Source: Pseudomonadota bacterium (GTDB lineage: Bacteria; Pseudomonadota; Alphaproteobacteria; Rhizobiales; Xanthobacteraceae). Taken from it: a stretch of 64,000 nucleotides of DNA. Each line of letters starts with the position of its first letter. Position 1 is the first letter of the stretch. Under the pieces are notes generated by a model, which had not been told where the DNA came from, made no database searches, and saw only the letters and a list, made by a program, of their open reading frames with translations. This document shows positions 45,393-53,624 of the stretch, in pieces. Made by a program: the position numbers and the translations under genes. The DNA lies in NCBI GenBank assembly GCA_018240595.1, contig JAFEFL010000063.1, positions 108,701-172,700 on the forward strand. The letters are read 5' to 3'.

Positions 45393-46199
45393 CTACGGCT
45401 CGTTGATGCCGCGGCCGGCCAGCAACCGTTCCAGCCCGTAAAGCCGGTCGAGCGCGACCAGCGCGATGGCCGTGAGCGCGATGACGCTCGCCGACACCGA
45501 CGTCACCAGCGGATCGATGTTGTCCTGGATGTAGAGGAACATGCGCACCGGCAGCGTCTCGGTGCCGGGCGCGGCGACGAACACGGTCATCGTCACTTCG
45601 TCGAAGGACTGGATGAACGCGAGCGCCCAGCCCGAGACCAGCCCGGGCAGGATCAGCGGCAGGGTCACGCGGCGGAACACCGTCCAGTCGGAGGCGCCGA
45701 GCGACACGGCAGCCTGCTCGATCGCGCGGTCCATACCGACCGCGGACGCGAGCGTCAGCCGCAGCGCGAACGGGAACACGATGACGACGTGCGAGAGCAC
45801 GAGGCCGACGAAGGTGCCGCCGAGGCCGACAAGCGAGAAGAAGCGCAGGAAGGCGATGCCGAGCACCACCGGCGGGATCATCAGCGGCGACATGAACAAG
45901 GTCGCGAGCGCGTCGCGGCCCTTGAAGCGGTAGCGGGCGATGGCAAGCGCCGCCGGCACCGACAGTGACAGCGCGATCGCCGACGACAGCGCGCCGAGCC
46001 AGATGCTGACCCAGAAGGCGCGGATGAACTCCGGATATTGCGCGATCGTGCGGAACCAGCGCAGCGACAAGCCGTGCGTCGGAAGCGACAGGTAGCCTTC
46101 CGGCGTGAACGCCACGATACAGACGATCACGATCGGCGCCAGCATGAAGACGACGAACAGCGCGTGATAGAGCAGCGCCAGCGGTCCGTTGCGGGTCAT
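45393..46199 (-). CDS. Spermidine/putrescine-type ABC transporter permease (PotC-like)
   Basis: Permease of 268 residues with six helices. MTRNGPLALLYHALFVVFML, SLRWFRTIAQYPEFIRAFWVS and the coupling loop EQAAVSLGASDWTVFRRVTLPLI mark a PotC-type subunit. The ATG overlaps the PotB-like stop by four bases. Confidence 0.88.
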   Translation of the reverse strand: MTRNGPLALLYHALFVVFMLAPIVIVCIVAFTPEGYLSLPTHGLSLRWFRTIAQYPEFIRAFWVSIWLGALSSAIALSLSVPAALAIARYRFKGRDALATLFMSPLMIPPVVLGIAFLRFFSLVGLGGTFVGLVLSHVVIVFPFALRLTLASAVGMDRAIEQAAVSLGASDWTVFRRVTLPLILPGLVSGWALAFIQSFDEVTMTVFVAAPGTETLPVRMFLYIQDNIDPLVTSVSASVIALTAIALVALDRLYGLERLLAGRGINEP

Positions 46200-47071
46200 C
46201 GGAACACCTCCGCGTAGCGACGCTCGATCAGTCGGTTGGCGCCGACGATGGTGACGACGAGGCAGACCAGCAGCAGGGTCGCGACCGCCGCGCCGAGCGG
46301 CCAGTTCAGGGTGTTGAGGAATTCGTCGTAGGCGAGCGTCGCGGCCACCTTGAGCCGCCGGCCGCCGATGATCGCCGGCGTGGCGAAGGCGCTGGCCGAC
46401 AGCGCGAAGACGATGATGCCGCCCGACAGGACGCCGGGCACGATCTGCGGGAAGATCACGCGCCGCAACGTCGTGAAGTGCCCGGCGCCCAGCGAAGCCG
46501 CCGCATTCTCGATCTGCGGGTCGACGCGTTGCAACGCGGCCCAGACCGACAGCACCATGAAAGGCATCAGCACATGGGCGAGCGCAATGATGACGCCGGT
46601 CTCGGTGAACATGAAGGGTATCGGCGACGAGATGACACCGAGCTTCATCAATGCCGCATTGACCACACCGCTATTGCCGCCGAACAGCAGCGCCCAGCCG
46701 AGTGTGCGAGCGACGATCGAGATGAGCAGCGGTCCGAGCAGCACGAGCACGAAAATGCCGCGCCACGGCGCCCGCATCCGGTTGAGGATATAAGCCTCCG
46801 GCGCGCCAAAGACCGCCGTGATCAGCGTGACCAGAATGGCGATGCGGAAAGTCCGCGCGAACATCTCGCCGAAGTAAGGATCCGACCAGATCTCGATCCA
46901 GTTCTTCAGGATGAAGACCGGCTGGATGCCCTTGTATTCGCCCCAGTCGTGGAACGACAGCACCACCGTCATGATCAGCGGCACGATGACGATGACCGCG
47001 AAGAAGACGAGCGCCGGCAGGCTCAGCAGCCAGGCCGACGGAGCGGCATTGTCCGAGGCCGGCGTGCTCAT
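46196..47071 (-). CDS. Spermidine/putrescine-type ABC transporter permease (PotB-like)
   Basis: Permease of 291 residues: LSLPALVFFAVIVIVPLIMTVVLSF, WIEIWSDPYFGEMFARTF, and the EAA-type coupling loop ENAAASLGAGHFTTLRRVIFPQI. The ATG at 47071 overlaps the ATPase stop by four bases; the frame upstream is a shadow of the ATPase gene. Confidence 0.88.
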   Translation of the reverse strand: MSTPASDNAAPSAWLLSLPALVFFAVIVIVPLIMTVVLSFHDWGEYKGIQPVFILKNWIEIWSDPYFGEMFARTFRIAILVTLITAVFGAPEAYILNRMRAPWRGIFVLVLLGPLLISIVARTLGWALLFGGNSGVVNAALMKLGVISSPIPFMFTETGVIIALAHVLMPFMVLSVWAALQRVDPQIENAAASLGAGHFTTLRRVIFPQIVPGVLSGGIIVFALSASAFATPAIIGGRRLKVAATLAYDEFLNTLNWPLGAAVATLLLVCLVVTIVGANRLIERRYAEVFR

Positions 47072-48120
47072 CGGCGGCCGTCCGCGGCGCGCAGCGCCAT
47101 GTCTTCGGGCCGCCACGTCAGGCCAACCTTGTCGTTCTCGGCCGGCATCGGCTCGCCGCCGTTCTGGCGGATGACGAAGACCTGCCCCGCCAAGGTCTCG
47201 ATACGGTAGAGCCAGTGATTGCCCTGGAATATGCGCGTCTTGACGAGACCGGTCAGCCGCCCGGCAGCGCAATCGGCGAAGGCGATCTTCTCGGGCCGCA
47301 CCGACGCGATCACCGCGCCGTCGATCGGCCGCCGGCTCGCCCACCGGCCGTCGGCAATGACAACGCGCGTTTCGCCACCTTCGACGCGCGCGGTGCCGGA
47401 GAGTTCATTGGTCTTGCCGAGGAAGCCGGCGACGAACGGCGTCGCCGGCCGCTCATAGGCTTCCTGCGGTGCGGCAATCTGCTCGACGCGGCCGCCGTTC
47501 ATCACCACGATGCGATCGGACAAGGCCATGGCTTCGGACTGATCGTGGGTAACCAGAATGGTGGTGGTGCCGACCGTGCGCTGGATCTGGCGCAATTCGA
47601 TCTGCATCTCTTCACGCAGCTTGGCGTCGAGATTGGACAAAGGCTCATCGAGCAGCAGAACATGCGGGCGGATGACCAGCGCCCGTGCCAGCGCCACGCG
47701 CTGCTGCTGGCCGCCGGACATACGCCGCGGATAGCGCTCGGCAAAGCCGCCGAGGCCGACCAGTTCGAGCGCGTTGCGGACGCGCTCGTCGCGCTCGGCG
47801 CGGCCGACCTTCTGCATTTCCAGGCCGAAGGCGACGTTTTCCGCCGCCGTCATATGCGGAAACAGCGCGTAGCTCTGGAACACGACCCCGAGGCCGCGCC
47901 GGCTCGGTTTCATGGCGACGAGATCATGACCGTCGAGCAGGATGGCACCGCCCGTCGGTTCGACGAAGCCAGCGACCATCTGCAATGTGGTGGTCTTCCC
48001 GCACCCGGACGGCCCGAGCAGCGAAATGAATTCACCGCGCTGGACATCGAGCGACAGGGCTTCGACGGCGACGAAATCGCCATAGGTTTTTTTCAATTCG
48101 CGAAGAACGAGAAAGGACAT
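47068..48120 (-). CDS. Spermidine/putrescine-type ABC transporter ATP-binding protein (PotA-like)
   Basis: ATPase of 350 residues: Walker A GPSGCGKTTTLQ, VFQSYALFPHMTAAENVAFGL, signature MSGGQQQRVALARAL, Walker B VLLLDEPLSNLDA, H-loop LVTHDQ, and a C-terminal TOBE domain (IASVRPEKIAF, GLTWRPEDMAL). Typical of polyamine, opine or 2-aminoethylphosphonate importers. The ATG at 48120 has AAAGGA upstream. Confidence 0.9.
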   Translation of the reverse strand: MSFLVLRELKKTYGDFVAVEALSLDVQRGEFISLLGPSGCGKTTTLQMVAGFVEPTGGAILLDGHDLVAMKPSRRGLGVVFQSYALFPHMTAAENVAFGLEMQKVGRAERDERVRNALELVGLGGFAERYPRRMSGGQQQRVALARALVIRPHVLLLDEPLSNLDAKLREEMQIELRQIQRTVGTTTILVTHDQSEAMALSDRIVVMNGGRVEQIAAPQEAYERPATPFVAGFLGKTNELSGTARVEGGETRVVIADGRWASRRPIDGAVIASVRPEKIAFADCAAGRLTGLVKTRIFQGNHWLYRIETLAGQVFVIRQNGGEPMPAENDKVGLTWRPEDMALRAADGRR

Positions 48121-48158
48121 GGCTTTGCGGCCTCTGTCGTGAGGGCGTGGAAGCTCTG

Positions 48159-48192
48159 CGCCCGGCCGTATCGCGCGCGAGACGGCCGGGCG
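48159..48192 (-). other. Stem-loop between the binding protein and ATPase genes
   Basis: CGCCCGGCCGT (48159-48169) and ACGGCCGGGCG (48182-48192) form a perfect 11-bp stem with a 12-base loop, 15 bases after the binding-protein stop and without a T-run. This is the third binding-protein/downstream-gene junction in the window with such a hairpin. Confidence 0.6.
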
Positions 48193-48206
48193 AAAGCGTG
48201 CGGGCC

Positions 48207-49244
48207 TTAGCGCTCGACCTCGCGGTTCCAGCGGCTGGTCCACTCCTGCCGGTGCTCGTTGATCGTATCCCAATCCGGATTGATCAGCTCGGCGGCACGC
48301 TGGCCGACCGGGGCCATCTTGGCGAGGTCAGCCGGCACCTTGACGGACTTCACGACCGGACCGTAGCCGTAGTCCTTAAGCAGGATGAGCTGGATGTCGG
48401 GCTGCAACAGTGCCTTGATGAAGTCCGACGCCAGCGGCGAGGCATTCGGCTTCGCGATCGGACAAGCGGTGACCAGGAGCGACACCGCGCCTTCCTTCGG
48501 ATAGACGAAATCGACCGGGAAGCCGGTGTTGGCAAAGGACTGGACGCGGCCCGTGCCCCAGACGCCAATGACCGCCTGACCGGACTGGAACAGCTCGGTC
48601 ATCTTGCCGGGCGACGGCTCGTAAGCGAGGACATTCGGATTGACGTCCTTTTGAATCACCTTGAAGCCGGGATCGATGTTCTTCTCGCCGCCGCCGTTCA
48701 TGCGCGCGAACATCATCAGCGCGTGCAGGCCGTAGGTGTTATTGATCGGCGGGATCACCACCATCTTCTTGAATTTCGGGTCCTTGAGGTCGTTCCACGA
48801 CGTCGGCGGCGCCCAACCCTTCTCCTTGAAGATCTTGGTGTTGTACATCAGGCCGGTGCCGACGAGGCCGAGAGCGACCGCCTTGTCGTCCTTGAACAGC
48901 GCGGTGCCGTAGAGATCGTTCTTCGGCAAATCGGCGACCTTGCCGCAGAAGCCGAGCTGAATCGCCTGATACATCGGGCCGTCATCGACGATCGCAACAT
49001 CGATTTGCTGGTTGCTCTTCTGCGCCTGCAGCTTGGCGAGCGTATCGGTGGAGTTGCCGGCCACGTATTCGACCGTGACGTTGTGCTTCTTCTCAAAGGC
49101 CGGAATGATCTCCTTGCGGATCGTCTGTTCGAACGAGCCGCCATATCCGGCGACGTAGAGCTTCTGTTGCGCCATCGCGGGCGTCGTGATGCCCAGGAGC
49201 GCGCAGGCAATGGCCGCGGCTCGGAACTTGGAAATTTCAATCAT
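48207..49244 (-). CDS. Polyamine/opine-type ABC transporter substrate-binding protein (PotD-like)
   Basis: Periplasmic protein of 345 residues. Signal peptide after MIEISKFRAAAIACALLGI with AMA-QQ cleavage; then KLYVAGYGGSFEQTIRKEIIPAFEKK, NSTDTLAKLQAQ, VAIVDDGPMYQAI and FQSGQAVIGVWGTGRVQSF. It is the family 1/PotD group that binds small cationic or opine-like ligands. First gene of the operon; diverges from the OccR-like LysR gene. Confidence 0.86.
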   Translation of the reverse strand: MIEISKFRAAAIACALLGITTPAMAQQKLYVAGYGGSFEQTIRKEIIPAFEKKHNVTVEYVAGNSTDTLAKLQAQKSNQQIDVAIVDDGPMYQAIQLGFCGKVADLPKNDLYGTALFKDDKAVALGLVGTGLMYNTKIFKEKGWAPPTSWNDLKDPKFKKMVVIPPINNTYGLHALMMFARMNGGGEKNIDPGFKVIQKDVNPNVLAYEPSPGKMTELFQSGQAVIGVWGTGRVQSFANTGFPVDFVYPKEGAVSLLVTACPIAKPNASPLASDFIKALLQPDIQLILLKDYGYGPVVKSVKVPADLAKMAPVGQRAAELINPDWDTINEHRQEWTSRWNREVER

Positions 49245-49344
49245 GAGGACCCTCCAGTAACGCTCTTGTCGAGGTGGTGTTTGGCCGTTTCGTTATTCCC
49301 CGGACTGCATTGTCATGATTTTCCAACTGTGCCTAAATCGTCAA

Positions 49345-49367
49345 ATTCATTCTGAGCCGCTATTCAT
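49345..49367. promoter_or_regulatory. Direct repeat in the LysR divergent promoter
   Basis: ATTCAT is repeated at 49345-49350 and 49362-49367 (17 bp apart) just upstream of the LysR gene, whose strong ribosome site GGAGGTAAT begins at 49372. It is within the divergent promoter of the transporter operon and could be part of a LysR site. Weak evidence. Confidence 0.3.
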
Positions 49368-49381
49368 AACTGGAGGTAATA

Positions 49382-50311
49382 ATGGTCAAACCGGCGGTTC
49401 GCCGCCCCAACCTGCGACAGGTCGAGGCATTCCGCGCGGTGATGCTCACCGGCAGCGCCACGGCCGGTGCTGCTTTCATGGGCGTGACGCAGCCGGCCGT
49501 AAGCAAGCTGCTGCGCGATTTCCAGCATCACCTCAAACTCAAGCTGTTCGAGCGGCGCGGCACCGGCATTGCCCCGACCGCGGAGGCCGTGACTTTATTC
49601 GGCGAGGTCGAGCGCTCCTTCATCGGCATTGAGCGCATCGCCGAGGCCGCAGAGCAAATCCGGCTGCGGCAGGCGAGCCTGCTGCGGATTGCCGCCCTGC
49701 CCGCGCTCGCCAACGGCTTCCTGCCGCGCTTTGCCGGCAAGTTCGTGTCCGGTCGGCCGGAACTCGACCTCGAAGTCTCGGGTGTGATTTCGACGCTCGT
49801 CGTCGACTGGGTCGTGAACCGGCAATGCGACCTCGGCTTTGCGTCGCCGCAGATCGACCATCCGGCGGTGCAGAAGATCGCCATGCCATCGCTGCCTTAC
49901 GTTGCCGTGGTGCCCGAAGATCACAAGCTGGCGCGCAAGAATTCGCTGGCACCGAAGGACTTCGAAGGCGAGAACTTCATTTCGCTCAACCATTCGAGCC
50001 AGAGCCGCCGCTACGTCGACGCTATCTTCGCCGAGGCCGGCGTGTCGCGAGTGATGCGCGTCGAGACGCATCTGTCGGAAATCGTCTGCGGCCTGGTGTC
50101 GTCCGGGCTCGGCGTCGGCATCTGCGATCCGTTCACGGCCCGCGAATTTGCCCGCCGGGGTGTCGTCGCCAGGCCGTTCCGGCCTGTGGTGACCATCGAG
50201 ATCTTCGCAATCTACTCGAGCCACCAGGCGCCCACGGCGATCTCGCTGGAGTTCGCCGAGCAGTTCGCCGCGCATATCCGAAAATTCGACCGGGAGAACC
50301 GGCGCGCCTGA
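49382..50311 (+). CDS. LysR-family regulator, OccR/NocR-like
   Basis: A 309-residue LysR protein: NLRQVEAFRAVMLTGSATAGAAF and MGVTQPAVSKLLRDFQHHLKLKLFERRGTGIAPT form the N-terminal HTH, followed by a type-2 periplasmic effector domain. The LRQVEAFRAVM opening is typical of the OccR/NocR opine-responsive group. It diverges from the polyamine/opine-type transporter and the dehydrogenase genes, so it probably regulates that operon in response to its substrate. Confidence 0.86.
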   Translation: MVKPAVRRPNLRQVEAFRAVMLTGSATAGAAFMGVTQPAVSKLLRDFQHHLKLKLFERRGTGIAPTAEAVTLFGEVERSFIGIERIAEAAEQIRLRQASLLRIAALPALANGFLPRFAGKFVSGRPELDLEVSGVISTLVVDWVVNRQCDLGFASPQIDHPAVQKIAMPSLPYVAVVPEDHKLARKNSLAPKDFEGENFISLNHSSQSRRYVDAIFAEAGVSRVMRVETHLSEIVCGLVSSGLGVGICDPFTAREFARRGVVARPFRPVVTIEIFAIYSSHQAPTAISLEFAEQFAAHIRKFDRENRRA

Positions 50312-50447
50312 CGCTTCGTCCGAAGCGGAATGCAATTAATGCATCGTCGCTGGCCGCAAAACGGTTCAATATGCCGTCAGGCCCGGCTAGTAACGTATGC
50401 CGGATGACGGCCACAGCGAGGTCGTGCGGCTGAAGGAAAGTCAAGCC

Positions 50448-51686
50448 ATGTCGAATGTCATTGTGCTCGGTGCCGGAATGGCCGGCGTGTCCATCGCGCT
50501 ACAATTGCGCAAGCGCGGCTGGTCGGTCGTGCTCGTGGACCGTACCGAGCCCGGACTGGAAACCAGCTACGGGAATGCCGGCATCATCCAGAGCGAGGCC
50601 GTCGAGCCCTACGCCATGCCGCGCGACATTGCGACGCTTCTGTCGATCGCCGTCGGCACCTCGAACGCCGTACATTACCGGCCGCTGACGCTGCCGCAGC
50701 ACCTCAACTCGCTGCTGAGCTACTGGTGGAATTCGGCGCCGTCGCGCTACCGGCGCATTTCGGCCGCCTACGCGACCATCATCGCGCAGGCGACCTACGA
50801 ACACGCGCCGCTGATCGCAGAAGCCGGCATGGAGCACCTGATCCGCCGCGAGGGCTTTCGCGTGCTGCATCGGACGCAGGCGGCGATGGACCGCGGCGTC
50901 GCGACCGCCGAACGCCTCAAGGCTGAATATGGCGTCGCCTTCAAGGCGCTGTCGCCGGTGGAGTTCGCCGCCGCCGAGCCCTCGCTGACCAGCACCGGCG
51001 CCGGTGCCGTTCACTGGCTGGCGCCCTGGACGGTAAGCGATCCCGGCGCGCTCACCGCCGCGTATGGCCAGCTGTTCCTGCGCCGTGGCGGCACTTTCGT
51101 CCACGGCGATGCCGGCACGCTGCGGCAGACCGCTTCGGGCGCCTGGCAGGTCACGACCGGCGACGGCTCGATCGAGGCCGAGCATGCCGTGGTCGCGCTC
51201 GGCCCGTGGTCGACGCAGATCCTGGCGCCGTTCGGCTATCACTTTCCGATGGTGCGCAAGCGCGGCTACCACCGGCATTATCGCGCGCCGGGCACGCTCA
51301 ACCTCCCGATCATGGACGAAGCCAACAGCTACGTCATCGCACCGATGGCAAAGGGGTTGCGCATCACGACCGGCGCTGAATTGACCGGCACCGAGGCGCT
51401 GCCGATGCCGGTGCAGTTGCGCCGCGCCGAAGAAGCCGCATCGACGATCCTGAAACTCGGCGCGCCCGTCGAGAACCGGCCATGGGCCGGGGTGCGCCCT
51501 TGCATGCCGGACATGTTGCCGGTCATCGGCCGCGCGCCGAACCACAAGGGCCTCTGGCTGCATTTCGGCCACGGCCATCAGGGCTTCACGCTCGGCCCGG
51601 CGACCGGCCGCATGCTCGCCGAACTGATGACCGGCGAGAAGCCATACGTGAACGCGACGCCGTTCCGGCCCGAACGCTACAGCTGA
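50448..51686 (+). CDS. FAD-dependent D-amino-acid dehydrogenase-like protein
   Basis: A 412-residue DadA-family flavoprotein: VIVLGAGMAGVSIALQLRKRGW (FAD), GLETSYGNAGIIQSEAVEPYAMP (typical DadA segment), WLAPWTVSDPGALTAAY and ENRPWAGVRPCMPDMLPVIGRAP. It should oxidise a D-amino acid or sarcosine-like amine, feeding electrons to the quinone pool. ATG at 50448 has GAAGGAAAG upstream; the frame is open 17 codons further without a better site. Co-directional with the LysR gene but 136 bases away. Confidence 0.85.
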   Translation: MSNVIVLGAGMAGVSIALQLRKRGWSVVLVDRTEPGLETSYGNAGIIQSEAVEPYAMPRDIATLLSIAVGTSNAVHYRPLTLPQHLNSLLSYWWNSAPSRYRRISAAYATIIAQATYEHAPLIAEAGMEHLIRREGFRVLHRTQAAMDRGVATAERLKAEYGVAFKALSPVEFAAAEPSLTSTGAGAVHWLAPWTVSDPGALTAAYGQLFLRRGGTFVHGDAGTLRQTASGAWQVTTGDGSIEAEHAVVALGPWSTQILAPFGYHFPMVRKRGYHRHYRAPGTLNLPIMDEANSYVIAPMAKGLRITTGAELTGTEALPMPVQLRRAEEAASTILKLGAPVENRPWAGVRPCMPDMLPVIGRAPNHKGLWLHFGHGHQGFTLGPATGRMLAELMTGEKPYVNATPFRPERYS

Positions 51687-51704
51687 GGCAAACGCGATAC
51701 ACGT

Positions 51705-51845
51705 CTACTCAGCGCGCACCCGCTCGCCGGGCGTGTGCATCAGCCGGTTGGCCCAGGCGAAGATCGCCGTCGAGAATCCCAGGTCGAGCGTTTCGAGTTC
51801 GTTCACGCCGGCTGTCTTGAGCCTGGCGAGGTCAAGGAAAGTCAT
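51705..51845 (-). CDS. Hypothetical 46-residue protein
   Basis: Short reading frame opened by an ATG at 51845, nine bases after the stop of the cysteine-synthase-like gene, and closed by TAG at 51705-51707. The product begins MTFLDLARLKTAGVNELE and contains an aromatic patch FSTAIFAWANRLMH. The codon use (C or G at most third positions) fits the neighbouring genes. No strong ribosome site is visible, so translation may be coupled to the gene upstream. I do not recognise a family; it may be a real small protein or the remnant of a larger one. Confidence 0.4.
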   Translation of the reverse strand: MTFLDLARLKTAGVNELETLDLGFSTAIFAWANRLMHTPGERVRAE

Positions 51846-51854
51846 GCCGGCACT

Positions 51855-52949
51855 TCAGGCGACTTCGAGGCCGCCGTCGAATGCGCCACGGCCGAGGAAG
51901 TCTTCGACCTGCGCCTCCGCGGCGCGGCAATCGATGCCGCAGGCATCGAGCCAGGGTTGGGCGTAATAGGTCTGCGAATAGCGCTCGCCGGAATCGCAGA
52001 TCAGCGACACCAGCGACCCATTTTCGCCGGCGCGGATCATCTGCCCCGCCTTCCAGCACAGCGCGAAGAAATTGCAGCCGGTCGAGCCGCCGACGCGGCG
52101 GCCGAGATGCTGCGACAGCGCGCGCATCGCACCGATCGCGGCGTTGTCCGGAACGCGCACCAATTCGTCGATCACTTCCGGAATAAAGGACGGCTCGACA
52201 CGCGGCCGGCCGATGCCCTCGATGCGCGAGGCGCGGTCGCAGGTAACCGAGGTATCGTGGTTCCGGTAACTCTCGAAGAACGCCGAGAACTCCGGATCGA
52301 CGCCGAGCAGCCGGGTCGGCAGCCGCTTGTATCGCAGATAGCGACCGATCGTCGCCGTCGTCCCACCGGTTCCGGCGCTCATCACGATCCAGCTCGGGAT
52401 CGGATGTTCCTCGTCGGCGAGTTGGTCGAAGATCGATTCGGCGATGTTGTTGTTGCCGCGCCAGTCGGTCGCCCGCTCCGCGTAGGTGAACTGGTCGATG
52501 TAGTGACCGCCGATCTCGGCGGCGAGCCGCGCCGCCTCGTCATAGATCGAGACGCCCGGCTCGACGAAATGGCAGCGTCCACCGTAATGCTCGATGGCCG
52601 CGATCTTGTCGCAAGACGTCGCCTTCGGCACCACGGCGAAGAAAGGCACGCCGATCATGCGCGCGAAATAAGCTTCCGAGACGGCCGTCGAGCCGGACGA
52701 GGCCTCGACCACCGGCATTCCTTCGCTGATCTTGGAATTGCACAGCGCGTAGAGAAACAGCGAGCGCGCCAGGCGATGCTTGAGGCTGCCGGTGGGATGC
52801 GTCGATTCATCCTTGAGATAGATGTCGATCCCGCGGAAGCCGAGTTCGAGCTTGAGCAGATGCGTATCGGCCGAACGCTTCTGGTCGGCTTCGATCAGCG
52901 CCACCGCGCGATCGATCCAGCGCCTGTCGTCTGTGCCGAGAGTGGTCAT
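51855..52949 (-). CDS. Cysteine-synthase-family PLP enzyme (CysK/Cds1-like)
   Basis: A 364-residue fold-II PLP protein: LGFRGIDIYLKDESTHPTGSLKHR with the PLP Lys in SLKHR, the phosphate loop VVEASSGSTAVSEAYFARM, MSAGTGGTTATIGRYLRYK and a C-terminal LICDSGERY. Longer than CysK (about 310). Related proteins are described as cysteine synthase-like or as L-cysteine desulfhydrase (Cds1). It may release sulfide from cysteine or make a cysteine analogue; the reaction cannot be settled here. It converges on the DadA-like gene. Confidence 0.78.
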   Translation of the reverse strand: MTTLGTDDRRWIDRAVALIEADQKRSADTHLLKLELGFRGIDIYLKDESTHPTGSLKHRLARSLFLYALCNSKISEGMPVVEASSGSTAVSEAYFARMIGVPFFAVVPKATSCDKIAAIEHYGGRCHFVEPGVSIYDEAARLAAEIGGHYIDQFTYAERATDWRGNNNIAESIFDQLADEEHPIPSWIVMSAGTGGTTATIGRYLRYKRLPTRLLGVDPEFSAFFESYRNHDTSVTCDRASRIEGIGRPRVEPSFIPEVIDELVRVPDNAAIGAMRALSQHLGRRVGGSTGCNFFALCWKAGQMIRAGENGSLVSLICDSGERYSQTYYAQPWLDACGIDCRAAEAQVEDFLGRGAFDGGLEVA

Positions 52950-53184
52950 CGCCGTCAGGCCTGAAGAGCTGAGTTGATCAAGGGCTTCAGTTCAGCGGGC
53001 TGAAGCATTGGGTGACAAAGAGGTCCGCGTGTAGCGCTACAATTAGCCGACCATCACCGCTCGCATCAAGTCAAGAGACTGAGATTGCGAATCCGGTGGC
53101 ACCTGGAAACAAGGATTTTCGTGCCCGATCCATTCCGGAAAAGGTTGAAATGCCGTTGTCAAAACAGCGCGAAAAATCGGGTCG

Positions 53185-53620
53185 ATGACCATGCAGAGGG
53201 TCGCCGTCGCGGCAGGGGTCTCGCCGGTGACGGTGTCCAATGCCCTCCACTGTCCAACCACGTGCAGGAGGAACCATGGCAGCGTGTGGGCGAAATCGCC
53301 GCAGAGCTCGGCTATATCCCGAACCATGCTGTCGGCAATCTCGCCTCGGGCCAGAGCCAAGTCATCGGCGCGGCTATTCCGTCGATCAAGAACTCCAGAT
53401 TCTACAAATATGTATGCGGCATGCAGGAGGCCCGCGGCCGATCAGGGATTTCGCGCCGACCTGCTCTATCTGGCCGACGAAGCCCACGGTTTTGGCGGCG
53501 GTCCCAAGGCTCTTGAAGGGTTATGCAAGCTCGATGCGGAGCGCGTCACCGAACAGAAGCTCAGGCGCAGGATCGCCGACTCCGGCTTTCATACCGTCAA
53601 GCGCGCCAGCTCTGACGATA
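53185..53620 (+). pseudogene. Broken LacI-family regulator
   Basis: Three segments of one LacI-type protein lie in different frames. Frame 1 from the ATG at 53185 reads MQRVAVAAGVSPVTVSNAL, the DNA-recognition helix. Then from about 53268 a second frame carries VGEIAAELGYIPNHAVGNLASG and VIGAAIPSIKNSRFYKYVCGMQEA, the hinge and start of the sensor domain. From about 53435 the first frame resumes with QGFRADLLYLADE. Two compensating frameshifts and loss of most of the sensor domain (about 150 residues left of about 340) show decay. The preceding 235 bases (52950-53184) hold no gene I can support. Confidence 0.75.
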
Positions 53621-53624
53621 CACA

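Noticed and set aside
53043..53360. Minus-strand frame of 105 codons in the gap before the LacI remnant
   Set aside because: No ribosome site or motif, and it runs antisense over the recognisable LacI segments.
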